Assembly: GCF_900115565.1 (NCBI RefSeq)
Contig: NZ_FOWW01000001.1
Coordinates: 749,731 to 813,730 of the forward strand
Direction: 5' to 3'
DNA length: 64,000 nt
Source: Amycolatopsis arida
Lineage (GTDB): Bacteria > Actinomycetota > Actinomycetes > Mycobacteriales > Pseudonocardiaceae
Position 1 is the stretch's first letter, and each line of letters starts with the position of its first letter. A model generated the notes under the pieces. That model did no database searches. It was not told the origin of the DNA and was given only the letters and a program-made list of their open reading frames with translations. Positions 42,296-51,395 of this stretch are shown here, one piece after another. Position numbers and translations under genes: made by a program.

Positions 42296-43293
42296 TGAGT
42301 ACCGGGTTCGTGCACAACGTGCTGGTCGTCGATTCCGACCAGGCCCTGCGGGAGCGCCTGCTGCCCGCCCTGCGCCGGTCACTGGCGGCTGGCGAGTCGG
42401 TGCTGATGGTGGTGGGCCCGCACACCGAGCGGATCGTACGGGACGCGCTGGGCACCGACGCCGCGCGGCTGGAGTGGGGCGACCCGAGCGCGATCTACCA
42501 GCGGCTCGGGTTCGCGTTCGCGACCTTCCGCCGGCGGCTCGCCGAGGAGCACGCCCGCGGGCGGGTGCTGCACGTGGTGGCCGAGCCGGACGTCCGCACC
42601 GACCTGGCTCCGGACGCGCCGGTGGACCGGGCCGCCGCGTACCTGTCGTACGAGGCGATCTGCAACGAGGCCTTCGCCCGCTACGGCTGCCCGGTGACCT
42701 GCCTGTGGGACAGCCGGAGCCACCCCACGCTGGTGATCGAGGGGGCACGCGCCCTGCACCCGCACGAGCTCGGCCCGTCCGGGCCGTTCCCGAACCCCGA
42801 CTTCGTGCCGCCGGAGTCCTACCTCGCGGGGCGCAACCAGGTGGCGCTGGAGCCGCCACCCACGTCGGTGGACCTGGACCTCGCCCTGTACGACGTGCCC
42901 GAGCTGGCCGGGCTGCGGGCGCGGGCCCGGGAGTGGGCGCGGGGTCACGGCTTCGACCGTGCCGCCGCCGAGGACGTGGTCATCGCCACCGGTGAGGTGG
43001 CCACCAACGGTCTGCTGCACGGCGCACCGCCGGCGCGGGTGCGGTGCTGGCGCCGGTCCGACACCCTGGTCGTCCAGGTCGACGATGCCCGCGGGGTTCC
43101 GCTGCCACCGACCGCGGGATACCAGCCGCCGGACGACACCCAGCCCGGCGGGCGCGGAATGTGGATCGCCCGCCAGCTCGCCGACGTCGTCACCACGCAC
43201 ACGGTGCCCGGCACGGTGACCACGGTACGGATGTACTTCCCGCACGCCCGCACCCACCACGAACTCCCGCTCACCGACGGCCGGGGGCACTGA
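42295..43293 (+). CDS. MEDS-domain sensor with HATPase (anti-sigma-factor-like)
   Basis: A 332-aa protein. The N-terminal 1-190 region fits a MEDS domain (LVVDSDQALRERLLPALRRS; GFAFATFRRRLAEEHARGR; LSYEAICNEAFARYGCPVTC), a sensing domain of actinobacteria. The C-terminal 215-325 part is a GHKL/HATPase_c_2 ATP-binding fold (ATGEVATNGLLHG N-box and GGRGMWIARQLAD G-box), as in anti-sigma factors of the RsbW/SpoIIAB group. It is probably a soluble regulator that traps a sigma factor or partner after sensing a small ligand. The partner is not in the window. ATG 42295 overlaps the small ORF stop. Confidence 0.85.
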   Translation: MSTGFVHNVLVVDSDQALRERLLPALRRSLAAGESVLMVVGPHTERIVRDALGTDAARLEWGDPSAIYQRLGFAFATFRRRLAEEHARGRVLHVVAEPDVRTDLAPDAPVDRAAAYLSYEAICNEAFARYGCPVTCLWDSRSHPTLVIEGARALHPHELGPSGPFPNPDFVPPESYLAGRNQVALEPPPTSVDLDLALYDVPELAGLRARAREWARGHGFDRAAAEDVVIATGEVATNGLLHGAPPARVRCWRRSDTLVVQVDDARGVPLPPTAGYQPPDDTQPGGRGMWIARQLADVVTTHTVPGTVTTVRMYFPHARTHHELPLTDGRGH

Positions 43294-43340
43294 GCGGACC
43301 TGAGCCCGATTGCCTTGCCCGGACCGGCTGTCCAGCGAAG

Positions 43341-43541
43341 GTGGCGGAGTCGATCATCGCGCTCGGCCTGGAGAGCCGGCGGCGGGTCGACGAGATCGTC
43401 GACGCGGCACTGCTGGCGGGTGGCGGCGAGGCGAACGACATGACCGACCAGGGTGGCATGTACGTGCGCAGCTTTCACGATCTCGACGGTCACCTGTGGG
43501 AGGTCGCGTACATGGACCCGGCCCCGATGGCCGGGGAGTAG
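43341..43541 (+). pseudogene. 5'-truncated VOC/glyoxalase-like fragment
   Basis: The last 66 codons resemble the C-terminal half of a PhnB-like VOC protein: RRRVDEIVDAALLAGGGEA, DQGGMYVRSFHDLDGHLWEV and YMDPAPM. Full-length VOC proteins of this type have about 130-140 residues; the N-terminal half is absent, and the DNA before it to 43294 does not encode it in any frame seen. It is therefore probably a decayed gene; the start GTG 43341 is weak. Confidence 0.65.
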
Positions 43542-43707
43542 CCGTGAAGGCCCCGGGAATGGTTCGCGAGGGCGCTCCCGCGTCCACAGTGGAACCACGC
43601 TGACCCGGGCATCGCGGCCGAACGGGGACGAGCCCGAAGGGATCCGGCCGGTGCACCTGGTTCGGCGACGCCACTACGCGTTCTGGGCCGACCTGGACCG
43701 GTGACGC

Positions 43708-43751
43708 CGGACGGGGAGGGGCGGCCGGGCTCGGCCGCCCCTCCCCGTCCG
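43708..43751. terminator. Perfect 19-bp inverted repeat, terminator-like
   Basis: CGGACGGGGAGGGGCGGCC at 43708-43726, a 6-nt loop, and GGCCGCCCCTCCCCGTCCG at 43733-43751 form a 19-bp stem, the longest in the window. No intact gene ends directly before it; it follows the decayed region after 43541, which suggests it once terminated the lost gene. Confidence 0.65.
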
Positions 43752-43973
43752 TCCGTCCGCCGTGGACGGCGTTATCCCCTTGTGATGCGGTCTTACCCGG
43801 CGTGTCTCCGGCTCACCGGCCCGGCACTTGACGTGATCGATTGGCTACTCCGGATGGCGGATTGCGCCGGCGCGATCGAGCACCGCACGCTGAGAAGCGC
43901 TCGGTTCGGTCCCTGTCCAGCGAATCCTCCCCTGCGTCCCCCGCTGCCTCTCCCCTGCCGTTGGAGGCCCCGT

Positions 43974-44813
43974 ATGAGCCGGAACCTGTCCCGCACCCTG
44001 CGCGTCGGCGTGGTCTCCGCCATGGCCGCCGCGCTCACCCTGACCGGTACCGCGCAGGCCGGTGCGGCCGCGAGCCGCTACACCGCGCTCGGCGACTCCT
44101 ACTCGTCCGGTGTGGGCACCCGCAGCTACTACTCGGACAGCGGGTCGTGCTACCGCTCGCCCTACGCCTACCCGGTTCTGGTGGCACAGCGCAGCGGCGC
44201 GACGTTGACGTTCGCCGCGTGCTCGGGCGCCCGGGTGGCGGACGTGCGGAACACCCAGCTGGGCAGCCTCGGCTCGACGACGACGCACGTCACCGTGTCG
44301 GTGGGCGGCAACGACGCCGGCTTCGCCAAGGTGATCGAGGCGTGCGCCCGGCCGTGGCCGTACACGTGCTGGAACGAGATCGACAACGCCAACACCATCA
44401 TCCGCGACACGCTGCCGGGGCGGCTGGACTCGCTGTACACGGCGATCCGGAACCGGGCGCCGTCCGCGCGGGTCGTGGTGGTCGGCTACCCGCGGCTGTT
44501 CAACGGCGAGGAGTGCAACCTGGCGGCCAGGATCAGCCCGGGTGAGCAGGCCGAGCTGAACGAGACGGCCGATCTGCTGGCGACGACGATCGCCGGCAGG
44601 GCCGCGGCACACGGGTTCGCCTTCGTCGACCCGAGGTCGGCCTTCACCGGGCACGCCGTCTGCGACGACGTGGAGTGGGTCAACGGGCTGTCGAACCCGA
44701 TCCTGGAGTCCTACCACCCGAACCGGGCCGGGCAGGCCAACGGCTACACCCCGCTGGTCGCCAACCGGCTCGGCGCCCTCACCACCGCCGACCCGGTCGC
44801 GGCGAGCTCCTGA
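43974..44813 (+). CDS. Secreted SGNH/GDSL hydrolase (lipase/esterase)
   Basis: A 279-aa secreted esterase. A signal peptide is seen at 1-33 (ending GAAAS). The SGNH blocks are GDSYSSGVG near 40, VSVGGNDAGF near 102 and SYHPNRAGQ near 252. The size and motif spacing fit the Streptomyces lipase/esterase group (SCO-type, family II). Cysteines occur in pairs (SGSCYRS; ACSGAR; ACARPWPYTCW), expected to form disulfides. It hydrolyses ester lipids or acetylated polysaccharides outside the cell. ATG 43974 follows TTGGAGG. Confidence 0.92.
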   Translation: MSRNLSRTLRVGVVSAMAAALTLTGTAQAGAAASRYTALGDSYSSGVGTRSYYSDSGSCYRSPYAYPVLVAQRSGATLTFAACSGARVADVRNTQLGSLGSTTTHVTVSVGGNDAGFAKVIEACARPWPYTCWNEIDNANTIIRDTLPGRLDSLYTAIRNRAPSARVVVVGYPRLFNGEECNLAARISPGEQAELNETADLLATTIAGRAAAHGFAFVDPRSAFTGHAVCDDVEWVNGLSNPILESYHPNRAGQANGYTPLVANRLGALTTADPVAASS

Positions 44814-44931
44814 CGGCTCCTGACGGCTCAGGCCTCCCCACGGACACAACGGGGCCACCGCGGGCGCCGGCCCCGGTCACCGGAAACCCCGGAAACCGCC
44901 CGATGTCGGTCCCGGATGCGAACATGCGTTC

Positions 44932-46125
44932 GTGTCGACCGAGGGTCCGATCCTGCACGCCGACCTCGACGCGTTCTACGCGTCGGTCGAGCAGCGTGAC
45001 GATCCGCGGCTGCGCGGGCGGCCGGTGATCGTCGGCACCGGGGTGGTGCTGGCGGCCAGCTACGAGGCCAAGGCGTACGGCGTGCGCACCGCGATGACCG
45101 GTGCGCACGCCCGGGGGCTGTGCCCGCACGCCGCCGTGGTGCCGCCCCGGATGGCGGCCTACGCCGAGGCGAGCAAGGCGGTGTTCGCGGTGTTCCGGCA
45201 GACCACCCCGCTGGTCGAGGGCCTCTCGATCGACGAGGCGTTCCTGGACGTGGGCGGCCTCCACCGGATCGCCGGCCCGCCGAGCCGGATCGCGGCGCGG
45301 CTGCGGGCGGAGGTCGCCGAGCGGGTCGGGCTGCCGATCACCGTCGGGGTGGCCAGGACCAAGTTCCTCGCCAAGGTCGCCAGCGGGGTGGCCAAGCCGG
45401 ACGGGCTGCTGGTGGTGCCACCCGACGGCGAGCTCGACTTCCTCCACCCGCTGCCGGTGGAACGGCTGTGGGGCGTCGGCGCGGTCACCGCCCGCCGGTT
45501 GCGCGATCGCGGCATCACCACCGTCGGCCAGGTGGCGGCGCTCCAGGAGGCGGAGCTGGTCGCGCTGCTCGGCAGGGCCACCGGCCGGCACCTGCACGCG
45601 TTGGCGCACAACCACGACCCCCGCCCGGTGCGGGTGGGCCGCCGGCGGCGGTCGATGGGAGCGCAGCGGGCGCTGGGCCGCCGGCCGCGGTCGCCGGCCG
45701 AGCTGGACGCGGTCCTCGTCGCGCTGGTCGACCGGCTGGCCCGCCGGCTGCGCGCGGCCCGGCGGGTCTGCCGCACGGTGACCCTGCGCCTGCGGTTCGC
45801 CGACTTCAGCAGGGCCAGCCGCGCGCACACGCTGCCCCGGCCGACCGCGGACACCGAGACGGTGCTCGCCACCGCGCGCGAGCTGCTGGCCGCCGCGCTG
45901 CCCCGGATCACCGCGGAGGGCATCACCCTGCTCGGCGTCGCACTGTCCAACTTGGACGACGAGGGCGCACCGGTCCAGCTGACCCTGCCGTTCGAGGAGC
46001 AGCGGGCCGCGACGCTCGACGCCGCGCTGGACGGCGTGCGCGACCGGTTCGGCTCCCGCGCCGTCACCCGCGCCGTGCTACTCGGCCGGGACGACGGGCC
46101 CTCGGTGCCCCTGCTCCCCGACTGA
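44932..46125 (+). CDS. dinB: DNA polymerase IV (DinB, Y-family)
   Basis: A 397-aa Y-family polymerase. The palm domain shows ILHADLDAFYASVEQRDDP (catalytic D and E), SYEAKAYGVRTAMTG and LSIDEAFLDVGG with the second acidic site. The helix-hairpin-helix and little finger follow (about 180-360). It copies past DNA lesions with low fidelity. No beta-clamp motif was clear at the C-terminus, which ends LLPD. GTG 44932. It stands alone. Confidence 0.93.
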   Translation: MSTEGPILHADLDAFYASVEQRDDPRLRGRPVIVGTGVVLAASYEAKAYGVRTAMTGAHARGLCPHAAVVPPRMAAYAEASKAVFAVFRQTTPLVEGLSIDEAFLDVGGLHRIAGPPSRIAARLRAEVAERVGLPITVGVARTKFLAKVASGVAKPDGLLVVPPDGELDFLHPLPVERLWGVGAVTARRLRDRGITTVGQVAALQEAELVALLGRATGRHLHALAHNHDPRPVRVGRRRRSMGAQRALGRRPRSPAELDAVLVALVDRLARRLRAARRVCRTVTLRLRFADFSRASRAHTLPRPTADTETVLATARELLAAALPRITAEGITLLGVALSNLDDEGAPVQLTLPFEEQRAATLDAALDGVRDRFGSRAVTRAVLLGRDDGPSVPLLPD

Positions 46126-46242
46126 CCTGCCCGACCGACACCGCGTGCCGATGCCCGCTGCTCCGCCACCGGCTGACTCCGCTTCGTGACCGACGCCCGC
46201 TACCCTGTCCGGAAGTCACCCGGGCAGGGAGGGAGCCGGAGA

Positions 46243-47100
46243 ATGACCAACGGCAAGGAGACCGCGCCGGAAGCGCCGCCCGGGGTCGACCTGGAGAAGC
46301 CGTCGGCGGCCAGGGTCTACGACTGGTACCTGGGCGGCACCCACAACTGGGCGGTGGATCGCGAGTTCGGCCGGCGGATCATGCAGCTGTGGCCGCACGC
46401 CAAGCACGGGTCCCGGCACAACCGGCAGTTCATGAACCGGGTGGTGCGCGCGGCGGTGGACGCCGGCATCCGGCAGTTCCTCGACCTCGGCTCCGGGGTA
46501 CCCACGGTCGGCAACGTGCACGAGGTCGTCCGCGAGCGGCTGCCCGAGGGTGAGCGGGGCCGGGTGGTGTACGTCGACTACGAGGAGGTCGCCGCGGCGC
46601 ACGCCCGGCTGATCCTGGAGCGGGAGGGCGCGACCGACTGGGCCGCGCTCGTCCAGCACGACATGCGCGACCCCGCCGGAATCCTGCGGCACCCGGAGAC
46701 CCGGCGGCTGCTCGACCTCGACGAGCCGGTGTGCGTGCTGATGATCGCCGTGCTGCACTTCGTCGGCCCGGACGACGGGCCGAACGAGCTGGTGCGGGCC
46801 TACGTCGACAAGCTGGCACCGGGCAGTTGGCTGGGCCTTTCGCACATGACGACGCCGGACGACCCCGAGCTGGCCGCCGGCGTGCTCCGCTTCGCCGACC
46901 AGTACAGGAACACCGCCAACCCGGTGTGGCTGCGCCCCCGCGACGAGATCGCCGGGTTCTTCGCCGGGCTCACCCTGCTCGAACCGGGCATCACGCACCT
47001 CACCGACTGGCGGCCCGACGTCGACCCGGCGAGGCTGCCACCGGCCGAGGCGCAGGCCCGACCGTTCGCCTGGTGTGGCGTCGCCGAGAAGCCGGACTGA
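46243..47100 (+). CDS. DUF574 / SAV2177-like SAM-dependent methyltransferase
   Basis: A 285-aa protein of the actinobacterial DUF574 family. PSAARVYDWYLGGTHNWAVDRE at the start (substrate lid, positions 21-42), FLDLGSGVPTVGN as AdoMet motif I near 85, and VLMIAVLHFVGPDD as the later motif. Substrates are generally unknown; members are numerous in actinomycetes and some modify natural products. ATG 46243 follows GGGAG. It is convergent with the BVMO gene. Confidence 0.9.
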   Translation: MTNGKETAPEAPPGVDLEKPSAARVYDWYLGGTHNWAVDREFGRRIMQLWPHAKHGSRHNRQFMNRVVRAAVDAGIRQFLDLGSGVPTVGNVHEVVRERLPEGERGRVVYVDYEEVAAAHARLILEREGATDWAALVQHDMRDPAGILRHPETRRLLDLDEPVCVLMIAVLHFVGPDDGPNELVRAYVDKLAPGSWLGLSHMTTPDDPELAAGVLRFADQYRNTANPVWLRPRDEIAGFFAGLTLLEPGITHLTDWRPDVDPARLPPAEAQARPFAWCGVAEKPD

Positions 47101-47130
47101 GTGCGGAGCCCGCGTGGGCTCCTCACTCAG
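47097..47130. terminator. Bidirectional terminator overlapping both stop codons
   Basis: CTGAGTG-C-GGAGCCC and GGGCTCC-T-CACTCAG pair over 15 bp with one mismatch and a 4-nt GCGT loop. The stem includes the TGA of the plus-strand gene (47098-47100) and the TCA of the minus-strand stop (47123-47125). Confidence 0.75.
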
Positions 47131-48568
47131 CCTCGTAGTCGGCGAGGTCCACGGTGGCCAGTTGCCGGACGTACTGGGTGGCGAACCCGGGATACATCGT
47201 GACGTTGTGGCCGTCCTCGGTGAGGTACCAGCTGCGGCACCCGGAGTTCCACGTCGTCCGCGCCAGCCGGCGCTGGAGGTCGGCGTTGTACGCCTCCTGC
47301 GCGTCCGCGCGCACGTCGAGGCGGCGCAGGCCGCGCGAGCGCAGCAGCGTGACCGCGCGGACGATGTAGTCGATCTGCGCCTCGTTGTACACCAGCACCG
47401 AGTTGTGCCCCGGGCCCGAGTTGGGGCCGAAGGTCAGGAAGAGGTTGGGGAAGCCCGCCACGCTGACGCTCTTGTACGCCCGCGCGCCGCGCCGCCACTC
47501 GTCGGCGAGCATCCGCCCACCACGCCCGGTGATCGGGTACGGGGTTCCGGTCCTGCCGACCTCGAAGCCGGTGGCGAACACGACGCAGTCCACCCGGTGC
47601 TCGACACCGTCGGCGGTGCGGATCCCGTGCGGAGCCAGCCGGGCGATCGGCCACGTGATCAGCGTGCAGTTGTCCCGCTGAAGGGCCGGCAGGTAGTCGC
47701 TGCTCAGCAGCAACCGCTTGCAGCCGATCCGGTGGTCCGGGGTGAGCTGCCGCCGCAGCCATCGGTCGCGCACCGACCGGCGCAGGTACGCCCTGGCCAC
47801 CCCCTGCAGTGCGGTGGTGAACACGCCGTCCCACACCAGGGCCAGCGCCATCACCTCGTGCGCCCAGAAGAGCGCCCGCCGGTAGGCGTGCCACGCCGCC
47901 GGTCGCCGCGACCGCGCCCGCAGCCACCCGGGATGAGCGTGGTCAGGGCGGGGCAGTACCCAGCCCGGCGTGCGCTGGAACACCGTGACCTTCCGTGCGA
48001 CGCGGACCAGTTCGGGGACGATCTGCACGGCGCTGGCTCCGGTGCCGATCACCGCGACGCGCTTGCCGGTGAGGTCGTAGTCGTGGTCCCACCGAGCGCT
48101 GTGCATGACGTGGCCGCGGTAGGTGTCGAGGCCACGGATCTCGGGGAGGCTGGCGTTGGCCAGCGGCCCGGACGCCACCACCGCCACCCGCGCCGTGAAC
48201 GTCCGGCCGTCGGTGGTGTGCGCGGTCCAGGTCGCCGCGTCGTCGGCGTAGGCCAGCCGCGCGACGTCGGCGGAGAACCGGATGTGCCGGCGCAGGTCGA
48301 ACCGCTCGACCAGGCTCCGCAGGTAGTCGAGGATCTCCGGACCGCGGGCGTACGCCCGGGTCCACCCGCCGTGCTGGGCGAAGGAGAACGAGTACAGCGG
48401 CGACGGGATGTCGCACGCCGCGCCGGGGTAGGTGTTGTCCCGCCAGGTGCCGCCCACCTCACCGGCCCGCTCGAGGATCACGAAGTCGTCGACGCCGGCC
48501 CGCCGCAGCCGGATGGCGGTGCCGAGCCCGGCGAAACCGGCGCCGACGATCAGCACGCTCGCGGTCAC
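47123..48568 (-). CDS. FAD-dependent Baeyer-Villiger-type monooxygenase (MymA-like)
   Basis: A 481-aa flavin monooxygenase. Two Rossmann motifs are read as GAGFAGLG near residue 8 (FAD) and GTGASAVQI near 174 (NADPH). GGTWRDNTYPGAACDIPS is the active-site region, and YRGHVMHSARWDH between the Rossmann motifs is close to the BVMO fingerprint FxGxxxHxxxW. BVMOs insert an oxygen next to a ketone carbonyl to make an ester; relatives such as mycobacterial MymA also make N- or S-oxides. The start GTG 48568 overlaps the stop of the diiron gene. It is last in the operon driven from 51395. Confidence 0.9.
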   Translation of the reverse strand: MTASVLIVGAGFAGLGTAIRLRRAGVDDFVILERAGEVGGTWRDNTYPGAACDIPSPLYSFSFAQHGGWTRAYARGPEILDYLRSLVERFDLRRHIRFSADVARLAYADDAATWTAHTTDGRTFTARVAVVASGPLANASLPEIRGLDTYRGHVMHSARWDHDYDLTGKRVAVIGTGASAVQIVPELVRVARKVTVFQRTPGWVLPRPDHAHPGWLRARSRRPAAWHAYRRALFWAHEVMALALVWDGVFTTALQGVARAYLRRSVRDRWLRRQLTPDHRIGCKRLLLSSDYLPALQRDNCTLITWPIARLAPHGIRTADGVEHRVDCVVFATGFEVGRTGTPYPITGRGGRMLADEWRRGARAYKSVSVAGFPNLFLTFGPNSGPGHNSVLVYNEAQIDYIVRAVTLLRSRGLRRLDVRADAQEAYNADLQRRLARTTWNSGCRSWYLTEDGHNVTMYPGFATQYVRQLATVDLADYEAE

Positions 48569-49488
48569 TTCGCCACCGGGTCCGCGGTGAGCTTCCTCGC
48601 CCAGCTCGGGGTCCTGCCGGCCACCCACCTCGGCAGCCGCGCGGTGAGCCGCACCAGCGGGTCGGCGAGGTAGCGGTGGTAGGGGTGGGTGCGGTCGACC
48701 ACCATCGCGGCCTGCCGCTTGAACACCTGGTAGGCCGGCACCCTGCGGGTGTTGGCGCTGCGATCGCCGTTGGTCGCGAACCTCTTGACCGCGTTGTAGA
48801 GCCGGCGCTCGGGCAGCCCCATCGCCACGATGTTGTCCCGCATCTTGTTCAGCAGCGGCACGAACAGCAGCAGGCCGAGCAACATCTGTGGCTTCAGGAT
48901 CGACGCGGTCTCGATCAGCAGCCGGCGCATCCGACCGGCGCCGACGAGGTCGAGCACCTGGAAGTCGACGGCGATGTGCCGGGACTCGTCGGAGTTGATG
49001 TGCCGGAACACCTCGTGGCACAGCGGATCGGCGACCTCGTCGAGCAGGAACTTCACCAGCGCGCCGTCCAGCGCGCACTCCAGCATCGGGATCAGCGTGG
49101 CCAGCCCGGACAGCGGCGCGGCGTCGGCGTAGCGGTCCAGCATCCGCATGGCCAGCCGGACGTTGATGTTCGGCTCCGGGATCTCGTCGTCGGCGAGCAT
49201 GCCCCAACGGCGCATGAGCACCAGCTCGGCGTTGGCGTGCTTCTGCTCCTCGGCGTGGAAGTAGGTGTAGATCTCCTTGATCGTCGGGGTGGGCGCCTTG
49301 GTCGCCAGCGCGGCGAACCCGCGGGCACCGATGTTCTCGATCCACACCAGGTCGGACATGAACTGCTTCAGCTGCGGCCGCTGCTCGTCGGTGACCAGGT
49401 CGGCGCCGGGAGCGTCCCAGTCGATGTCGGCCAGTGCCCACTGCTTGTCCTTGATGGTCGCCAGCACGGCGGTGAAGTCGTAGGCCAC
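48565..49488 (-). CDS. Ferritin-like diiron protein
   Basis: A 307-aa helical protein with the pattern of a diiron carboxylate bundle: IENIGARGF and FHAEEQKHANAE (first E/ExxH pair near residues 50 and 80), LECALDGALVKFLLDE and RHINSDESRHIAVDF (second E/ExxH pair near 135-170). A hydrophobic helix (LLGLLLFVPLL) lies near 203. Such proteins activate oxygen for hydroxylation or desaturation. In this operon it may hydroxylate an alkyl chain before SDR and BVMO act; inference. GTG 49488 is preceded by AAGGAG with 6 nt spacing. The stop overlaps the BVMO start. Confidence 0.8.
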   Translation of the reverse strand: MAYDFTAVLATIKDKQWALADIDWDAPGADLVTDEQRPQLKQFMSDLVWIENIGARGFAALATKAPTPTIKEIYTYFHAEEQKHANAELVLMRRWGMLADDEIPEPNINVRLAMRMLDRYADAAPLSGLATLIPMLECALDGALVKFLLDEVADPLCHEVFRHINSDESRHIAVDFQVLDLVGAGRMRRLLIETASILKPQMLLGLLLFVPLLNKMRDNIVAMGLPERRLYNAVKRFATNGDRSANTRRVPAYQVFKRQAAMVVDRTHPYHRYLADPLVRLTARLPRWVAGRTPSWARKLTADPVAK

Positions 49489-49515
49489 GGTGATCTCCTT
49501 GGTGGTGTCGTGGTG

Positions 49516-50340
49516 TCACGCGGGGTCGGGTGGGGGAAGCAACCGGCCGAGCAGGCCGGCCGCGCGCGGGACGGCGGTGGGCGACAGCCGGCCGAGCCAC
49601 CACAGCAGCCGGGCGTCGGCCCGTGGCACCACGTGCAGCCGGCCCCGGTCGTGCGCGTCGAGGGCGGCCGTGACGATCCGCTCCGGCGCCGCGCCGGTCA
49701 GTCGCATCAGGACGGAGGCGGCACGGGCGGCCCGCGCGTCGATCCGCTCGCCCGAGACGATGTTGGTGCGGACGAAGGTCGGGCACAGCACGGTCACCGT
49801 GACGCCGGTGCCGGCCAGCTCGGCCGCCAGCGTCCGGGACAGCGCGAGCACGCCGGCCTTGGCGACGTTGTAGGCGGCCATCCGGGGAGGGTGGACGAAC
49901 CCGGCGGCCGAGGCGACGTTGACGATCCCGCCGCCGTGTTCCCGCAGCCACGGGACGAACACGTGGCAGCCGTGGATCACTCCCCAGAGGTTCACGTCCA
50001 GGGTGCGTCGCCAGTCCGGCAGCGGTGTCTCGCCGACCACCCGGCCGCCGGCGCCGATGCCGGCGTTGTTGATCACGAGGGTGGCCGGCTCGCCGAACCA
50101 GCGCTCGGCGGTCTCGCACAGGTCCCACATCTGCGCCTCGACCGACACGTCGCACTCGACCGCGAGGCCACGGCCACCCGCGGCCTCGGCCAGCGCGGCG
50201 GTCTCCTTCGCCGTGGTCGGGTCGAGATCGGCGCAGACCACCCGGCCGCCGCGCCGGGCCAGCTCGGCGGCGAAGGCCCGCCCGATGCCGCTGCCCGCGC
50301 CGGTCACCACCGCGGCGGCGCCGAACGATCGCCTGGTCAC
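49516..50340 (-). CDS. Short-chain dehydrogenase/reductase (SadH-like)
   Basis: A 274-aa SDR. VVTGAGSGIGRAFAAEL is the NAD(P)-binding TGxxxGxG, NNAGIGAGG the stabilising motif, and YNVAKAG contains the YxxxK catalytic pair with Ser from the preceding VASAAG segment. Likely oxidises a secondary alcohol to a ketone or the reverse. The start GTG 50340 overlaps the upstream hydrolase stop (GTGA). Proline-rich C-terminus (LLGRLLPPPDPA). Confidence 0.92.
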   Translation of the reverse strand: MTRRSFGAAAVVTGAGSGIGRAFAAELARRGGRVVCADLDPTTAKETAALAEAAGGRGLAVECDVSVEAQMWDLCETAERWFGEPATLVINNAGIGAGGRVVGETPLPDWRRTLDVNLWGVIHGCHVFVPWLREHGGGIVNVASAAGFVHPPRMAAYNVAKAGVLALSRTLAAELAGTGVTVTVLCPTFVRTNIVSGERIDARAARAASVLMRLTGAAPERIVTAALDAHDRGRLHVVPRADARLLWWLGRLSPTAVPRAAGLLGRLLPPPDPA

Positions 50341-51395
50341 GAGACCTCCCGGGAGCGGGCGGAACTGGCCAGCTCGGCGCGGACGAAGTCGGCCGCGCGG
50401 CGCACCGCGGCCGCGGCCTCCGGCACCAGCACCGGCAACGCCTGGAAGACGTGCACCTGGCCGGGCCACACCTCGAGCACGCAGCGGGCGCCGGCCACGC
50501 CCAGCGACCGGGCCAGCCGCTCGGCGTCGGCGACCAGCATCTCCGCGCCGCCGGCCTGCACCAGCGTCGGCGGGAAGGCCCTGGCCGCGGCCACGTCCAG
50601 CGCCAGCCGCGGATGGGCGGCGTCGACGCCCCGCGTGTAGAGCTCCACCAGCCGGCGAGCCCGCGCTGCCGAGATCATCGGGTCCCGCCGGACCCGCTCG
50701 CGCGCGGCCGCCAGCCGCAGGGTGGGGTCCAGCAGCGGGGAGAACAGCACCAGTGCCGCGGGCACTGGCCGCCCGGCGCGGGCCAGCTCGAGCGTCAGGT
50801 CGACGGCGAGATGCCCGCCCGCGGAGTCGCCGGCGAGCACGATCCGCCGGGCCCCCTGTCCGACCAGCCAGTCGTGGGCGGCGCGCACGTCGTCGGCGGC
50901 GGCCGGGAAGCGGTGCCGGGGTGCCAGCCGGTAGTCGCAGGCGAACACCGGCAGCCCGGTCAGCGCGGACAGCCGCGCGGTCAGACCGCGGTGCGTGCGG
51001 GCGGAGCACACCGCGTACCCGCTGCCGTGGGCGTACAGCACCACCGTGCCGTCGGGGTCACCGCCGGCGCTGGCGACACCGGGCCCGCGCACCCACTCGC
51101 CCCGCACCCGCGACCCGCCGGCCACTCCCGCGTCCACCCTGCGCACCTCGGTGCCCGCCGGCACCGGGCCGAGCACCGCCAGCGATCCGGCGACGATCCG
51201 GCGGGACAGCCACACCCCGCGCGGCGAGGCGGGAATGACGGCGGTGAGCGGCCGGAGCGTCGCCGCCGAGGCGCGGGCCAGCAGCCGAGCGCGGAGCGAG
51301 GCCGGCAGCGGGGCCGGCACAGCGGTAGACCCAGCGGCCGAGACACCGTTCGACAGAGCGGTCGGCACCGGGGCCTGCCGGTATTCTGATGGCAT
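50337..51395 (-). CDS. Alpha/beta hydrolase of the hormone-sensitive-lipase family (LipR-like)
   Basis: A 352-aa esterase. YAHGSGYAVCS is the HGG-type oxyanion loop (read HGSGY), GDSAGGHLAVDL carries the nucleophile Ser, DAERLARSL near the end places the Asp, and WPGQVHVFQAL the catalytic His. HSL-family enzymes cut short esters in the cytoplasm. It is first in a four-gene operon with SDR, diiron protein and BVMO. ATG 51395 falls inside the left arm of a palindrome, so transcription or translation initiation may be directly controlled there. A later start is possible. Confidence 0.85.
   Translation of the reverse strand: MPSEYRQAPVPTALSNGVSAAGSTAVPAPLPASLRARLLARASAATLRPLTAVIPASPRGVWLSRRIVAGSLAVLGPVPAGTEVRRVDAGVAGGSRVRGEWVRGPGVASAGGDPDGTVVLYAHGSGYAVCSARTHRGLTARLSALTGLPVFACDYRLAPRHRFPAAADDVRAAHDWLVGQGARRIVLAGDSAGGHLAVDLTLELARAGRPVPAALVLFSPLLDPTLRLAAARERVRRDPMISAARARRLVELYTRGVDAAHPRLALDVAAARAFPPTLVQAGGAEMLVADAERLARSLGVAGARCVLEVWPGQVHVFQALPVLVPEAAAAVRRAADFVRAELASSARSREVS

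Larger units (their letters stand above)
43294..43973. other. Low-coding intergenic region with VOC remnant and hairpin
   Basis: A 680-bp region between the MEDS gene and the SGNH hydrolase gene. It contains the VOC remnant (43341-43541), a few short fragments such as a 17-codon open stretch ending at 43704, and the strong hairpin 43708-43751. The rest holds no supported feature. The TTGGAGG ribosome site for the next gene closes it. Confidence 0.5.
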
